Source of the DNA: Antitrichia curtipendula
Taxonomy: Eukaryota > Streptophyta > Bryopsida > Hypnales > Leucodontaceae
Assembly: GCA_951230915.1 (NCBI GenBank)
Contig: OX579636.1
Span: 39,243,567-39,307,566, forward strand
Length of the DNA stretch: 64,000 nt
Direction: 5' to 3'
Shown here: positions 12,157 through 25,697 of the stretch, in pieces
How positions within the stretch are numbered: position 1 is the stretch's first letter
Layout: the number at the start of each line of letters is the position of its first letter
Notes under the pieces: generated by a model
Database searches by the model: none
Told to the model about the DNA's origin: nothing
What the model saw: the letters and a program-made list of their open reading frames with translations, nothing else
Made by a program: the position numbers and the translations under genes

Positions 12157-15100
12157 ATGAGTAGCGACACGAAGAAGAGGAAACGGGCTCCCCCGGCGTC
12201 GCAGCTGCATACCGGCGATGGCGACGCTGTTGCTGCTGCTGCAGGGGACCAGCTCTTCTTCAAAGGAATCACGGCTTATTTCGTGGAAACAGGGATCCAA
12301 TCCCGACGATTGCAGGTACGTGCCGACGCCGTGGTTTCATTCTTTTTTCTGAATTTGGAAGGGGAGTTCGGGGAGTTTCGGTTTGTTCTATAGTCGCTTC
12401 GTCTTCTTGAGAGTCTTCGTTTGTTCTATAGTCGCTTCGTCTTCTTGAAAATTGATAATGAATGGGGCTGCGAGGGGGAGGGTCTGGACCTTAAACCCTA
12501 ATTCTCAAGTGTTTCTTGCGTAACGATTGGAAGAATTTGATGCTCTAAACCCTAATTTCCAACCCTGAATTACGATCCTTGCATTGCAGTGGAGCATTGC
12601 CAATTTGAACGTAAATTTAAGTGTTTCTAGACCAAACTGATGACAAGAAATACTGTAGGCGAAATGAAACAATGGAGCTGCGCAACCGTAAGTGATGATA
12701 ACACAAATGTTTGAAAGCCACGAAGATGACTTTAAAAATGTCTGAAATTTCCTTTACAGCGTTCAAAATAGTTCAGAAATCCCAAATTCTGACTCTCGAA
12801 ATGACAACTGAACTGATTTTGGACTCAAAAATAGAAAATTAGAAAAATCAACGGCACATTGATCCGTTTATGGTCTGGATTTCGACGAAAGAGTTTCGAA
12901 TTAGCTACATTTTGGTGGTTTCTTTCAGATATGGAAGCAGAAACTGCAGCAGCTTGGGGCTGTGTTGGAAGAGCGTTGGTCGAAACACCTCAGCCACGTA
13001 TTTGCGGCCAGTGCGGAAGCGCTGACCGAAAAGCTTGGAAGCTCCAAGCTGGGAAAGAGGAAGCAGAAGGTTTTGAATTGTAGCTGGATTGAAGATTGCT
13101 TGAAGGCAGGAATGTGCCTACCAACCGATTCTTATGTCCTGGAACTATCATCTGGAAATGAAATTACATCCCCAAGTGCGACAGATTCGAGAGTTTCCTC
13201 ACAAGAGGATCATGTAGCTTCTCCAAGTCAAGCGAAAACCTCGGATTGGATGCAAATTATCAAGGAGGGAGGCAAAATGGGGGTCGTCTCAGGCAGCCTT
13301 AAGAACGAAAGTAAGCTCTGATTGATTCTTGTTCTGATGAAAATGGAAGGCCTAGATTTCATGGCTGTGAACATATAATTCAAATTTTATGTCACCAGAA
13401 TGCAGTGAAGAACGTGGCATGTGACAGTGAAAATAGAAGTAAAACTGAATCAAAGAAAGTCCCCCGTATGACCCTTTCAAGAGTGCTTTAAAGAACTTTC
13501 GATGCAGTTTAGTGGTTAAAGGCATTCGTGGCTTTATTGGTGTTTGTAATGCCGAAGAGTTTGTGTTTTTTGTGAAGGTGGGCTACGTGATAGTCAAACG
13601 GAATCCTTGGAGGAGGAGAATAGCATGGAAGATGGAAGAGATGAAGCAGGCTATACTCCTCCCAACTTGAATTCTCATATAACTGGCCCTTTTTCAGAGA
13701 TGAAGGATTTGTACAAGGAAGGTAAGACTCTTTCTGATTTCCATGATTCATGTTTTGTTGTAGAATCTAAGTTCATGAGTTGAATGCTTTACACTTCACT
13801 ATGCTATATGAGTCTTATATATAAGGTCCCATAATTCTGATTTGCAAAGCAATTTTTTCATGAGTTCTCTTCTGTGGCGTTACAGCTCTCGGGGATGATC
13901 GAAGGGCTTTCAGTTATACCAAGGCGATCTCAGTCTTGGAGAAAATTCCTTTCAGAATTACTAGTGTGGATCAAATTAAAGGTTTGCCGGCCATTGGCAA
14001 ATCTTTGATAGACAGCGTAAGTATTCTGTACAGTACATTGACTGAGTACCTCGTCAAATGGTAATATTTGCACATCTTTTATCGATTGAAAACGTGGAAA
14101 GTTGCCTGATGTGGTTGCAATGGTGTCAGATTCAAGAAATATTATCATCAGGCAAGTTCTCCAAATTGGAGCACCTTAAAAATGATGAGAAGGTACTCGC
14201 TCACCCACTTTAGGTTTCTTGTCAAGTCCTTGAGGATTTTTGTAGTGAGTGCTGCTTTTTGTTTTTGTTTTAACTTTTTGATTGCCGCAGAACTCAGATG
14301 GCCCTGACACAAGTATGATTTTTGCAGGTTCAGGTGATTTCCCTATTTGGTTCTGTTTGGGGTATTGGACCCACGACTGCTCAGAAGTTATATAACAAGG
14401 GACATCGCTCATTGGAAGATCTCAAAAACGATAGTTCCCTCTCGCCTCCCCAACGACTTGGCCTGAAGTTTCACTATGACATCATCAAGAAGATCCCCAG
14501 ACATGAGGTGACGGCTGTTTATGAAGCCTTCCTCTTTTTCTGTGACATTTAAAAAAACAAAAAACTTTCATGCATCTTCTCTCATTTCTGAGGGTCATTT
14601 TCAACTCCTTTAACTCAAAATTTTACAAAGTATCTTTTTGGAATTTATAGATTACTCCAAAATGAAGTTGAGCAATAATTTTTTTTCGACCAATTGACTT
14701 TGTTATTGAATTTTTCCATGACTGCAAAGGACGACATCAAAATTGAAGTTCAAACTGGTTTTTAGATTTTCTCGGTATAGAATGACAGTATAGATCTGAG
14801 TTTGGATTGTTTTGAATGATAGGAACTTGCATTTGACACTCTTAGAATGATAAACCATCATAATTGAACAATAGCTCATAGTTAGTTGAACAGTTAAAAT
14901 CTGTTGACTTTTGAAAGCTGCATATTTAAATGCTGATATCGCATTTGATTTTGTTCATTTTTCTGACTGGACAACTCCAGCAGATAAGTAACAAGATCTT
15001 GATAGGGATCCCAGTTCTCTGAATTCACTAAAAAAGTCATTATGTGGCACAAATTTGAATTTTGTGACTCAGAGAAGTACCCACTGGGCTTCTTACTGTA

Positions 15101-17992
15101 CAGTTGATGGTAGTTGAGTGGGTAATTATGTGAGCATGTGTCCCTCATTTTTTGTGAGTTTTTATCCTTGTGTCGATTTGCAAAAGGGTCTCTGACTTGT
15201 AATTGTTCTCTTTATTGATACTATTAGATGACGGTGATGGATTCAATTGTGCACAAGGCTGGAGCAGAGCTTTGTTCAGGGGTGAGTTTTGCACAACCCG
15301 TACAAGGATTTGACCAGTCCTATCAAAGCTCTAATCAAATGAGCCAAATTCGAGTCTCATTCCTTATTCGATTTGATCTATTGGGGGTTGGGGTGGGGTT
15401 CACAAAATGGATTAAGGAAGCCTCGAGTAACTGTGGAGATTTTATAAAATTGATCATACCTTTGGATTTGCAAGGTTGTAAATAGTTTAGTGAAATATGT
15501 TTCATTTTGTAAACTTTAAGAACTAAGCGAATTCATTTTCAACCTCTAACCTATGTACCTCTTATTATACACCTCCAACACTTGAATCCCAAAAAACAAG
15601 TTTATAGGGTTTCAATTTGCCTAGAGGGTGGAGTACTCCATTGACTCATCAAAGACACTTTATCTTTAGTAGGTTACTGCAAATACATCAGATGAAAACT
15701 AGGGATGGACTGAAGCTTTTTTTTTTTTTTTGCTTGTCACCAGATTTCTGTAGTTTGTGGAGGTTCCTATCGGCGGGGGAAAGCCATGTCGGGGGATATT
15801 GATTTTATCATGACGCATCCTGATGGCCACAGGTTTTTCATGTCCCTCCTTTGGTCGTCTTAAAATGGATGAGACCAACCAGTTCTCTTATTGATTCAGT
15901 ATCTTTGTCTCTTCCACTAAAACCAACAGTAGAACTGACTGACTGCTGAGATCCTCTTTGCTGCAGTCATCGGGGTTTCCTGCAGCAGTTGGTCAGGAAA
16001 TTACACGCGGAGGACTTTTTGACGGAGGATCTGCGACTTAGTCTGGAACACAGCATTCAGGTATTAGAACAAAAGAAATTCATTTGCTATGATAGTTCCA
16101 GCTACGGTCTGATTGAAATGATTATTTAGTCCATTTCATGTAAGAATTAACCTGGAAGGGTCAAAGCTAAGAATAGAATATCTACTTTGGAATCTACCTT
16201 GGAAGGTATAATTCAATTTTGATAACTTTCAATACACATTTCTAATGTTCAAAATGTAGGGTATACTTCCTCTTTCTAGTGGTGCATGTCCTCTCTCTAT
16301 TGGTGCATTTTGTTACGTTTCTTGAAGCTTCATAAATGATTTATTTCATTTTCTATAGATATGGAAGTCATAGTTATGGATGTGGCCACTTTTGGCCACT
16401 GTGAGCATTCTGGGGTTAACAGCAGCATACGAGTTTTGACGTCCTATGTATTTGGAGAATCTTCAGGGGACGGAACATGGAGTTGACACTTACTTTGGGC
16501 TTTGTAAGTTCCCGGGTCGGTTGCAACGTCACCGTATTGACTTCAAGGTTTGCATTTTTGTTTTTCATCAATCTCGTGGTGACTTCCATTCTTAAGGTTA
16601 TAGAATTTTGATTTAGTTGCAAATGTCATCTTTATCAGATAGTGTGTTAAGATTAACCTTTAATAGACGAAGGATTCATGTTTTTCTACTGAGCAGTTCG
16701 AGAGCCCTTATTGTGAAAAAGTTTATTCAGATGGGGCCAAATTCTATGTCCCCAGAACCGGTGAGGAACGTTGCATGTGTTGGGGGGTAAAGGAATAAAT
16801 AAATTGGACTAACGAAAGTCCCGATATGGCCACTTAAAACTGCTAATAAAAACATGAGGCCTAATTGGGGCTTCTTTGTCCTTTTAGGAATAAGTTAGCA
16901 CCGTGAAGGAGTTGTGTATCTTCTTTGTGATCTGCGTTTGTTCATGAAGACTCTGATGCTGTAACTCATTGTTTTTTACAGTCTTTTGCTTTGCTTCTGG
17001 TTCAGGTTTACCCATTTGATCAGTACCCATTTGGCCTAGTTCAATGGACGGGCAATGATATCTTAAACCGCAGGTACAGCTATCATGCCACGTGTCGGTA
17101 TTCAGTGGATCTCCTAACATTTGAGTATACTTTAATATGCTCGCTATCTACTTTCGTTTCATTGAGTTGTATTCAAAGGATTACGCTCTTCGTGTTACAG
17201 AGTCCACTGTTATTATTTCCGTCATATTCCTCTGGTATTACTTAATCTAAATTCTCGAAAATTGCTCCTTTCGACTAAGACTGTTGCGATGATATACTGT
17301 GTACCAGGTTGAGGATCTTGGCAGAAAAAAGAGGGTACAAACTGGATGACCATGGACTGTTCCCAGTAATTTCTGATGGTTATGGAGGAAAAGTAAGTTA
17401 CTTATTCCCAGAATTCCTTGGACGTGTTATTCTTCTGAGCCTTTCAGCTTGGACAAAGCTTGCAACACATGTCAGATCACCCGGCCTTACTTCTGATCCT
17501 GTCGAAGATTTTGGTGTCCTCAGTTTGTCAAGTTGGGGGGTTGATGCCTTTAGCTTACTATTGGAATCAAACAAGATTAAAGTACCGGACGACGATTGAA
17601 TTTCGATTAAAGTGGGTTCAGAGATTTTTACCAGAGTAGACACTTTCTATTGGTGGTTTGTTAATGTAAGGCAAGTTATTTTTATATTTTTTTAGTGGAG
17701 GCAATCATGACGAAATTCAGTTTGCTGAATAACATTGATTTCGTCCGTTCACTGACCAACAATGAAGTCGACTTACGTTACTGAGAAAACACATGCTTGA
17801 AGTGTCATTCATGAAGTTACAAGTGAAATTTTTGCTTCAATGCCCTGACACAGAAATGACCCATTTCTGTGTTTCTGTGGGATCGATGGAATGCAGGTGA
17901 AATCGCCTATCAGCGTTTCATGCAAATCAGAGCGCGAAGTGTTCGAGAAACTCGGTTTTCCCTGGCTAGAGCCCCACCAGCGCAACTTGTGA
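12157..17992 (+). CDS. POLL: DNA polymerase lambda (family X polymerase), 13 exons
   Basis: Family X polymerase for gap filling in base excision repair and non-homologous end joining, expected in the nucleus. Hand-built exons: 12157-12315, 12929-13310, 13578-13721, 13886-14016, 14130-14192, 14328-14507, 15228-15281, 15744-15832, 15967-16060, 16467-16547, 17006-17073, 17308-17392, 17897-17992. All junctions are GT-AG and the frame holds for 541 residues, close to known plant and animal lengths. Domains: basic N-terminus (KKRKR, likely NLS); BRCT about 31-120; Ser-rich linker; 8-kDa domain and fingers about 230-353; catalytic palm with GSYRRGK and GDIDF (Asp389, Asp391) and RIDF (Asp457); plant-type WTGND..NR nucleotide site; C-terminus GFPWLEPHQRNL. 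Intron 1 carries two AAACCCTAA motifs. The start is the first ATG of exon 1. Confidence 0.93.
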
Positions 17993-18140
17993 TTCTTATG
18001 TTTTCATGAAAGCGTGCTTCAGTTTACAAGTGGACTACTGCTGTGAGAGTGGTTTTTTTGTCCCAATGTAGCTTTAAGTTGGATCTTTTATCGTCACCAT
18101 GAAGAAATATGTGAATAGGCTAACTGCGATATAAGGTGAA

Positions 18141-18166
18141 TAGGGTTTAGGGTTTAGGGTTTAGGG
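18141..18166 (+). repeat. Short interstitial telomere-type repeat
   Basis: Three to four TTTAGGG units, the Arabidopsis-type plant telomere repeat, lie between the convergent 3' ends of the polymerase and kinase genes. Such short tracts are common inside plant chromosomes; here it may be a repair scar or a telo-box cluster in a 3' flank. Confidence 0.85.
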
Positions 18167-18470
18167 TCTAACTTTGCTCTATCCACCCATCGTAAATTTA
18201 GCATGTAATATTTCATTGGCCTCTTCAACGCTTAAACAACTAACTCTATAAACAGGTTTTGATAGGTAGTTCATGACGTATGCAATAGAACGCGGCATCT
18301 GGCTTGAGTGGGAGGTCAGTTAGTATAGTATAGGCCCCATTGCTCAAAGATGCCATAGGTATGAAAATCTCAATGAAACGAAAGCATTAGATATTTAAGT
18401 TTAAACGGTTTGACGCAGAGTAAAATCCATGCAACAGAAGGTGCTGACCTTGCTGTGTACTAATTTCTGG

Positions 18471-21400
18471 TCAAGTGCCTTGACCCTCACAGTGGTGTTG
18501 TTCCAAGTAGGATGTGGTGATGTTTTCCCAGGACCTTGTTCTGCCCAGGGAATGACTGCTGTCCAAAACGGAGCTCTTTGGAAAATGCTCAACTGAAAAA
18601 ACACTGTAATCTGACCTCTGTGAATGGAACGAATGCAGCTCAACTTCAAGGGCTTCGCAATCTAATTTTTTGCTACTAGCATCATCGAAGCATGGTTTTG
18701 TTTTGGGGTCTCGCCATGCACCTCCGAGCTCTTGTGGAACCAGGGGAAGCAATGACTGCACAACGTCAGCTATCAGGGGACGGTAGCTTGGTTCAGCTTG
18801 CACGCAGAGGACTGCTACTGCGGCCACCTGCGCAAGACAATTTAATAGCATCAATTTTGGTGAGGAAATTAAATCTTTCTTGGCAGAATAGACATCGTTG
18901 TGCCTTGTTTATGTTTCATAATGACAAGTCCGGTTTCCAAGGCAGATTCCATATGATAGTCAGAAAAGCGTTATAACTCATAGCGCAGACCCTATTTCTA
19001 CACTCTTAGATTTGCGAAAAGTAGAGATATGGACGTCTGTGATGAACTATTAGACTTGGCATTATGTAGTCCATAGCTAATGATAAACGATACTGAAACC
19101 GTCAGGGATCTGATCTTGTCTCTCGTAGTGACGTTTGTGGAGCTCATCTATCCATATGCTTGTATGACCTTCAATTAAATGGGATTGTCTATTGTCACAG
19201 TGATCTACAAATTGCATCAGAAATTCGTACATAGCGATAAAAAAAAAAGTTATGTCAAGAGATTTTGCTCTTGTATTCAGATTGATCTCTCCAGTGATCT
19301 TCCAAATTCAGGAGATGCAGGTGTGCAGTTGCTCTGAGGAGCTGCTATTAATTTAAGAGCTGTTACCTGGTGAAGATGCTTTTCGTTCACTGAATCCTGA
19401 AGGCTGGGATCTAGAATTTCCATCAGCTTTGCTCGGTTCGTGAGTAATGGCGTTACCTGATTTGCATCACAAGGCATTTGTCGAATGAGCTACATCTGAT
19501 GCAGCTGTAATAAAATGGTAATTACCTCAAATTTACTCGATGACCATTGACTAATGCAACAGGATGAAATTCAATTCAATGCTACTTCAAGAACAAGTTT
19601 CGATGTGACCTCAAAGGTAACGAAAACTAACTACTTTCCATTTGGGGGGCATGGTGAGAAGGGTTCATGTTGATTCTACTTGAAACATGCATTGAAATTG
19701 TTTAAAACTGTGGCAAGTACTGATGATAAGTGTGTCAAAATCAGGGGTTTAATTTCACTTTTCAAATGCAAATGAATTGAACTATTTCTCGTTCAGCTAT
19801 GTTCTTAATAGTTTTAGTTTAATTTACATTTGAACTTTTGCCAGTGCGTGCTCAATGTGTGCCAATTCAATGCGTTTTTCTTGCAGGAAGAATGCAAAAC
19901 CTTTTTATATGCACAAAACATATGAATAAAAAAAAAAAATTTAATTTAGTCTTTGAAGTTTAGGATGCAAACTACTTACCCATGTGACAAGAGATTGAGA
20001 TCCAAGTGGAAGGGATGAGTCAATAGGTAGTCTGCCTGTAAGAAGCTCAAGCAATACTACTCCAAAGCCATACACATCACTCTTCTCCGTCAACGTCCCT
20101 GTTTACATCAAAATAAGAAAACTTAGCATTTATATCCTATAACCTTTTTTTAATTTTTCCAGCCCTAACAACTTGGCATTATATTATACTTCCTCTATTT
20201 GAAAATATTATATTTATTTCACATAGCAATAACACTAAGAATGGATATACTATTTCCAAACAAAGATAGTATTAACCTTCTTGAGTCTTCCATCCATATT
20301 GGGTACACAAGTGACATTAGAAGAAAACTTGGTAGAAATGGTTTGAGTATAATTCATTTATCATTCATTTTGTCATATTGTCATGGATTGTTTATCAAGA
20401 TTCAAAGTCTATACTAATAAGGTATCTTTTTATTTTGGTTACATAGTACATTTGTCATCCAAGATTCTCTAGAAGTTGTGCAATAGTGAATGTTGAGAGC
20501 TAAAAGACTAAACAAATGGTATTCTTTTTCAATAGAGTATTCACCGTCCATTAAGTACTCTGGGGCGATGTATCCAAAAGTGCCTTGCACTTGTACGTCC
20601 TCTTTCAAGAAGCCTCCTTCTTCTAATGCTATTGCCAATCCAAAGTCGGATACCTTCAAACATTAGCAAAGGCCATCAAATTAGACTCAAATGTGTTTTG
20701 CAAAACTAATTGGAATTTTCTTACTTTGCATGTCCACTAAAACTTCATTAGTGTCACAACTTAGGCCCCAAACTCCACAATCATGACAACATGGAGTTTG
20801 CTACCATTGTGACAATCAATAGATTGTGGTAAAAAAAAAGTATGAAAATGGGAGATTTAGAATTTTATTCACACTCTCCGCATTATTGCATTGTTATCCA
20901 ATTGATGATGACATGACAAAGAATAATTTTGAGTATATAAGGTGGCACCCCCTAAGACTGTCATTTTTTGCTATTATGCTCTTGTTCCTATTATTAGATT
21001 GGTCAAATTTTCATATATTTTTATTGGCAAGTAAAAGGAGGTCCCAATGCACTATAGAATGCGGTATTTGGATACCACATGCAAAAGCTAGGAAATATCA
21101 AAGATTTATTTTTGGTAGAGGTTCCTAAATCATTTCTTCCACATAGGTACATGTTGATTTTGGAGATGTACCCAAAGAGATGATAGCGGTTTTAGATATC
21201 ACCACTGGCACATTTAGGGGTGTCTACCTTAGCACACAACTTTAGAACAAACCCCCGTCTTCTTTACACGGTTGATAGGAGAATAATAGGCGCATGTGAT
21301 ATTACAGAAGATGATATTATTAAAAGAGTTTTGGGTGTACCCATCGATTGCAGCTAACCTTTGCATTGAAACTGGCATCCAAGAGTATGTTGGAGGCCTT

Positions 21401-22207
21401 GAAATCTCGGTGAATAATGGGCGGCTTGCAACTCTCATGCAGATGCTCCAAACCTCTGCATACAATGACAATGACATCCGTCATATTAGGTTGTTTTTTA
21501 AAAAATGGGCAAATTTTTAAAAGGGATTCGCACCATCTTGTGCATTCAGTTTGTAACCTCAGATCTACAAGAGCCCTGGCTAGTTTTTAGAGTGCTAGCT
21601 GCAATTGAGTGTCACAACTTTGTTGCTCTGAATTCAGAATTTTAAATGCAATGGAATGCCAGAAAGGAAGTAAAAGCATCAGATTTGGAAATTGAACAGT
21701 TCGATGGGCAAAAAAGCTGAAGGATTCGTGATTGTTGAGAGTTTAAGGTTAGTCACTGCTCTTAAAGCGACTTTTTAAGAACTGATTAATTGCATTTGGT
21801 ACGAAACAATTTTCAGTAAGTAAATTTTAGTAGGAAGAAAAATGGAATTGGTATCAAACTCAAGTATCATATTGCGACACCCAATAGTCAGAATGAAACC
21901 ATGTAATGTCCAGAAAATGAATTTGATCAGTCGAGCACCTGGCGGCTTCGAGTGCAATTTTGAGGCGGAGATGCCACGCGAGGGCCGTCCCACAAGAAGG
22001 CCCATGGAGTTGGTCGTGGAGGGAGCCGTTTTGCATGAGCTCATACACCACCAAAGGCTCCGGTCCGTCGTTGGAATAACCCAAAAGGGCCACCAAGTTG
22101 GGGTGTCTGATCTTGCTCATGAGGTCCACCTCCCCCTGTTACCAAAAAACAAGAAAAACAAAAAACAAAACCTTTTTTACTTCCTCTTTTATTTATTGCA
22201 CACATAT

Positions 22208-22292
<85 letters not shown>

Positions 22293-24357
22293 TGTACTTT
22301 TATTTGTTTTGTTCCAACAGAGGATGAGAATAAGAATGATCATAACATTGATCAAAAAGACCATCACTAACAAAGAGTTTGTTCAAGGTTGTTAATTACA
22401 GCGCTAGTAGAAAACAAGGCCCTAATCAAGACGTCCAAACCAACACAAAACATATGAATCAACACGACTAAGTTCAAAATGTCTGGATCGAGATGTTTGA
22501 ATGAACTAAATATCATTGATTTGGGTCTTGTTTTTTCTAATAGAATAGCGACTCCTCAAACACGTGGATAGTGAGGACTACCCTTGATGCCTCTGCTCCT
22601 TGTAGAGGTAAACTCTCTCGACAAATGCAAGTATTTATAATAATAAAAGTGCTTGTTTGCACTTTCTGTTATTTTGTCAATGGCTTTGATAGATTGAGAA
22701 TCACATGTGGTATGCTACAAGGACTTGAGAACTAAATGAAACTCCTGGACCAAATTTGCAAGGCACCTGAAACTCTTTGTGACAATGCTTGCCGGCTCCC
22801 GCCCCACAGAGCCTCTTCACGGCCGCGTTGCCGTCACAGTCCATCTGCGCTTTGTAAACCAGTCCGAAGCTCCCTTCGCCGAGCAGGTTCGAGGAGCTGA
22901 AGTTTTGTGTGGCAGCTTGCAACAAAGCGTAACTCACAGAACAAGGCGCCGCGGATGCAGCACTCCCTCTCTCAGTGCAGCTCAGCCATGGCGCATTCAA
23001 ACCTTTCGCTGCCAATTCCAATCTCGCAGAGCCTCCTGCCGTGAAAAAAATAAAGTCAAGCATGCAATGATCGAGTTTATAAGACTCAAAGTAATTGCGG
23101 TTCAACCACTACAAAAATCACTGCAAAATCACCGCAAAAATCACCGCAAAATCGCTTCAGAATCACTGCAACTGCTCCTTCCTTTTGTAATGCAAAGCTT
23201 CCGAATTACACCCGGCGTGAATGTTTTTCGTCAATTAATGGATTACTGAAGTGGGTTTTGGTTCGGCGTACTGAAGGAGTTGTTCTCAGAACCCGAGAAT
23301 TCATGGTGTTGTAAGGAGGAGAGTTGGTTCGTCCACACGAGCATTCTGTTGGATTTGCTGTTTTTGCGCTTGAGACCTCGTAAGCAAATGCGTAGCAGGA
23401 AGATGGCGATGGCGATCGCTATAACTGTTGTTGTGGACATGACGATGATGATGATCAGCCATTTCTTGCTCATGTGGTTCTTAGGCCCATCTGCATTAAT
23501 TCACGTTCTCACAAGTTATGGAAATGAAATCGGAGTTTCTGCTGTTTTCTTTCATTCTAACTTGCCAGCAGGACTAATAGGAAAGTTTATAGCATTTTTT
23601 CAATCTTCGCATATGTCCCTGCTACTTAAGAACAGAGTCTTCAATAACAGAAAGGAAAAAAATCAAGAGCCTAATGCGATAAAAAAAAAAAAAAACACGC
23701 AAATGAATTCTAAATGGAATGTATAAATTCAAAGTTGAGATTCCAGTTTCGGGTAACCAAGCAAACCTGTCAATAACTCAGTAATAGAAGGGAATTTTAA
23801 AGCAATTTTCTGTCTTCCTATGCGTCCTTTACGACTTAAGAACAGAGTCTTCAATAACTGGATCGAGAAAACTAGAGTCTAAAGCACTAAACAACGTAAT
23901 TCTAAATGGAATGAAACGAAAGTTAAGATTCCATTTGCGAGTAAACTCTGAAAACTGACTCCGTTGTGTATGTGTGCATGTCCTAACGGGGTAAGAACAG
24001 ATAGAGCTTTCCATAACAGAATCCCATGCCCAACAAAAGTCTACTGCAATAAAAAAGTAAAAGCAATTCGAAACGAAATGAAACGGAAGACAGTTCCGGT
24101 TTCGGGTGCTGTTGCCAACCTGTCGGCGATGTTTCCAACTCCAGAAAGCTCCTTACTGTCGGTGCATCCGATGTCGTCGGCACCACAGACCTCCCAACTA
24201 GTTCCCAACTTGTTGGAGAAGAATATTGTGGAGCACCTTGTAGTAGTAATCGATGCTGAAATGACATCGCCCCTTGTACCCTCGCACTCACAACCAAGCT
24301 CACACCCAGAACCCAAACCACAAAGAGCCGCTTCTCCCAGGAACGCGACGTCATCAT
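18471..24357 (-). CDS. Receptor-like Ser/Thr protein kinase (At1g80640/At5g11020-like), 9 exons
   Basis: Membrane receptor-like kinase; ligand and substrates unknown. Exons in reading order: 24357-24120, 23490-23272, 23035-22767, 22135-21939, 21455-21359, 20653-20545, 20098-19980, 19456-19367, 18827-18471. GT-AG junctions keep frame for 564 residues. Signal peptide about 1-29 (start at the MM pair; an in-frame Met lies 24 codons upstream), short extracellular part of ~55 residues, membrane span about 91-113, then a kinase domain: GEGSFGLV loop 205-212, Lys226, HRD Asp325 (RD kinase, HRDFK), DFG Asp343, APE 370-372. From recall, [16 protein letters not shown] and [19 protein letters not shown] match the Arabidopsis subfamily. 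The ~108-residue tail after PSYRPL is Ser-rich. Introns hold an (AT)n tract and a MITE. Convergent with the polymerase gene, 3' ends 480 bp apart. Confidence 0.9.
20938..21231 (+). mobile_element. MITE family A copy inside a kinase intron
   Basis: A 294-bp element bounded by TAAGGTGG and CTACCTTA, with internal landmarks TTAGATTGGTCAAATTTTC, GGCAAGTAAAAGGAGG, TTTGGATACC, TTTCTTCCACATAGGTACAT and TTGATTTTGGAGATGTAC. Other copies: about 25698-26022 (reversed), 28709-28996, 38444-38862 and 59964-61057. The termini are imperfect inverted repeats. It lies in the intron between kinase exons 6 and 5 and does not disturb the splice sites. Confidence 0.8.
22209..22288. repeat. (AT)n microsatellite
   Basis: About 40 uninterrupted AT dinucleotides inside the intron between kinase exons 4 and 3. 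Open frames through it that would encode Tyr-Ile repeats are artefacts. Confidence 0.97.
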
Positions 24358-25440
24358 CGCGGGGGAAAAACTAAACCCTGGAAGCCCATCCAATCTCTTG
24401 AGCACCCATCGATCGATCAAAGGTCGCAATCAAAGCTCAATTCAAGGCCAACGACGCGCGCGCAACGCAACCACCCATCGATCGATCTTCAACAACACCA
24501 ACCAGTTTGCGCCAGCTTCTTAACTTCTTCACGATCAATTCAAAAGAAAAGCTCACAACACGAAATCAATTGCGCACAGCTTTTGGTGGTCGAACCGAAA
24601 ACTGGATCGGAGCTAGCTAATTCATTTGTGAAGGTCTGCAAGTGGAAACGAAACGGCTTGTTGATTCGATTAGGCTCCACGTACAAGTCGAAATCATCGT
24701 TGCAATTGCTGGTACCTTCACCTCACACCTGAAATATTGATCACACTTCGATCGACCTCAAATGTGAAACAAGCCATCGCAACCTCCGAGCTAGCTAGCA
24801 AGCATTTGCAAGCAACCCAGCTGAATTAGGTGCAATCTCACGGGCTTTTCGGATCCCTGGAGCTAGCTATCAATATCTAGCTTCCCACTCATTCACTCGC
24901 AGCTTGAAATTGTGACGCCGGGAACGTAACTCAAAGATTTTTATAACCTACAAAAACGCACCAGCTAGCTAGCTAGCTAGCCTGAGATTCTGTTTCGTCG
25001 ATCTCTTATGGCCGGAACTCTGCTTGCTTCCTAATCCTGTGCATGAGATCGACATGCAGCGCGCACTGTCTAACGCACTTGGACATGGACTGTGCAGCCA
25101 CTCCTACCTTCAGTTGGACTAGCACTGAGGAAGAAGAGAACAAACAATGAAAGCCTACTCCCAACTCGCAGTACGTGAAACTCAGTGCGTGAAACTCGCA
25201 GTGGAACTCAGCTTGCGATTGAATCACTTTGCTTTTCATTTCACCAGAAGAGACTCATAATGATGCGTATTGGTTTCCGATCCACCACCTCCAGTCAAAC
25301 TGTCACTCTCACGGTGAGCTCACTTGCTTGCAAAACGTAACGTCAATCCGAATTGCGTTAAATCAGTGGCGATCCTCCACAAGGCCCTCCTCAAATTGTG
25401 ATATCAAAATCTTCACACAAAGGTCCTAATTCTGAGGTCA
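24358..25440. promoter_or_regulatory. 5' flank of the receptor-like kinase gene
   Basis: The ~1 kb upstream of the kinase start is richer in GC and restriction-like palindromes than the repeats beyond it: CGATCGAT occurs near 24408 and 24480, GAGCTAGCTA near 24610 and 24788, and a (GCTA)n tract at 24962-24981. This is the likely promoter and 5' UTR, but no TATA box or transcription start can be assigned with confidence. Open frames in this flank look like chance. Confidence 0.45.
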
Positions 25441-25697
25441 CAAACTAGGACATGTATAGGTTCTGGTTTAGGTTTGGTTTCAGTTTGTGTGAGTGGGTTT
25501 GAACTGCGCCATTTTGAAGTAATGGAATTGATTTTTTGCCAATTTAACGAAATTGATGTTAAATTATTAGTTGTGGAAACCGCAAAGATGAAGTAATGGA
25601 ATTGATTTTTGCCAATTTGACGAAATTGACGTTAAACTATTAGTTGTGGAAACCACAAAGACGAAGTTTGTGATCAAAGGATAAAAATGGGAGCTAA

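Noticed and set aside
17309..17599. Continuous 96-codon frame as the end of polymerase lambda
   Set aside because: It reads through a GT donor at 17393 into an intron; the conserved C-terminus FPWLEPHQRNL lies in the exon at 17897-17992.
22041..22373. Open frames encoding long Tyr-Ile runs on both strands
   Set aside because: They are translations of the (AT)n microsatellite inside a kinase intron.
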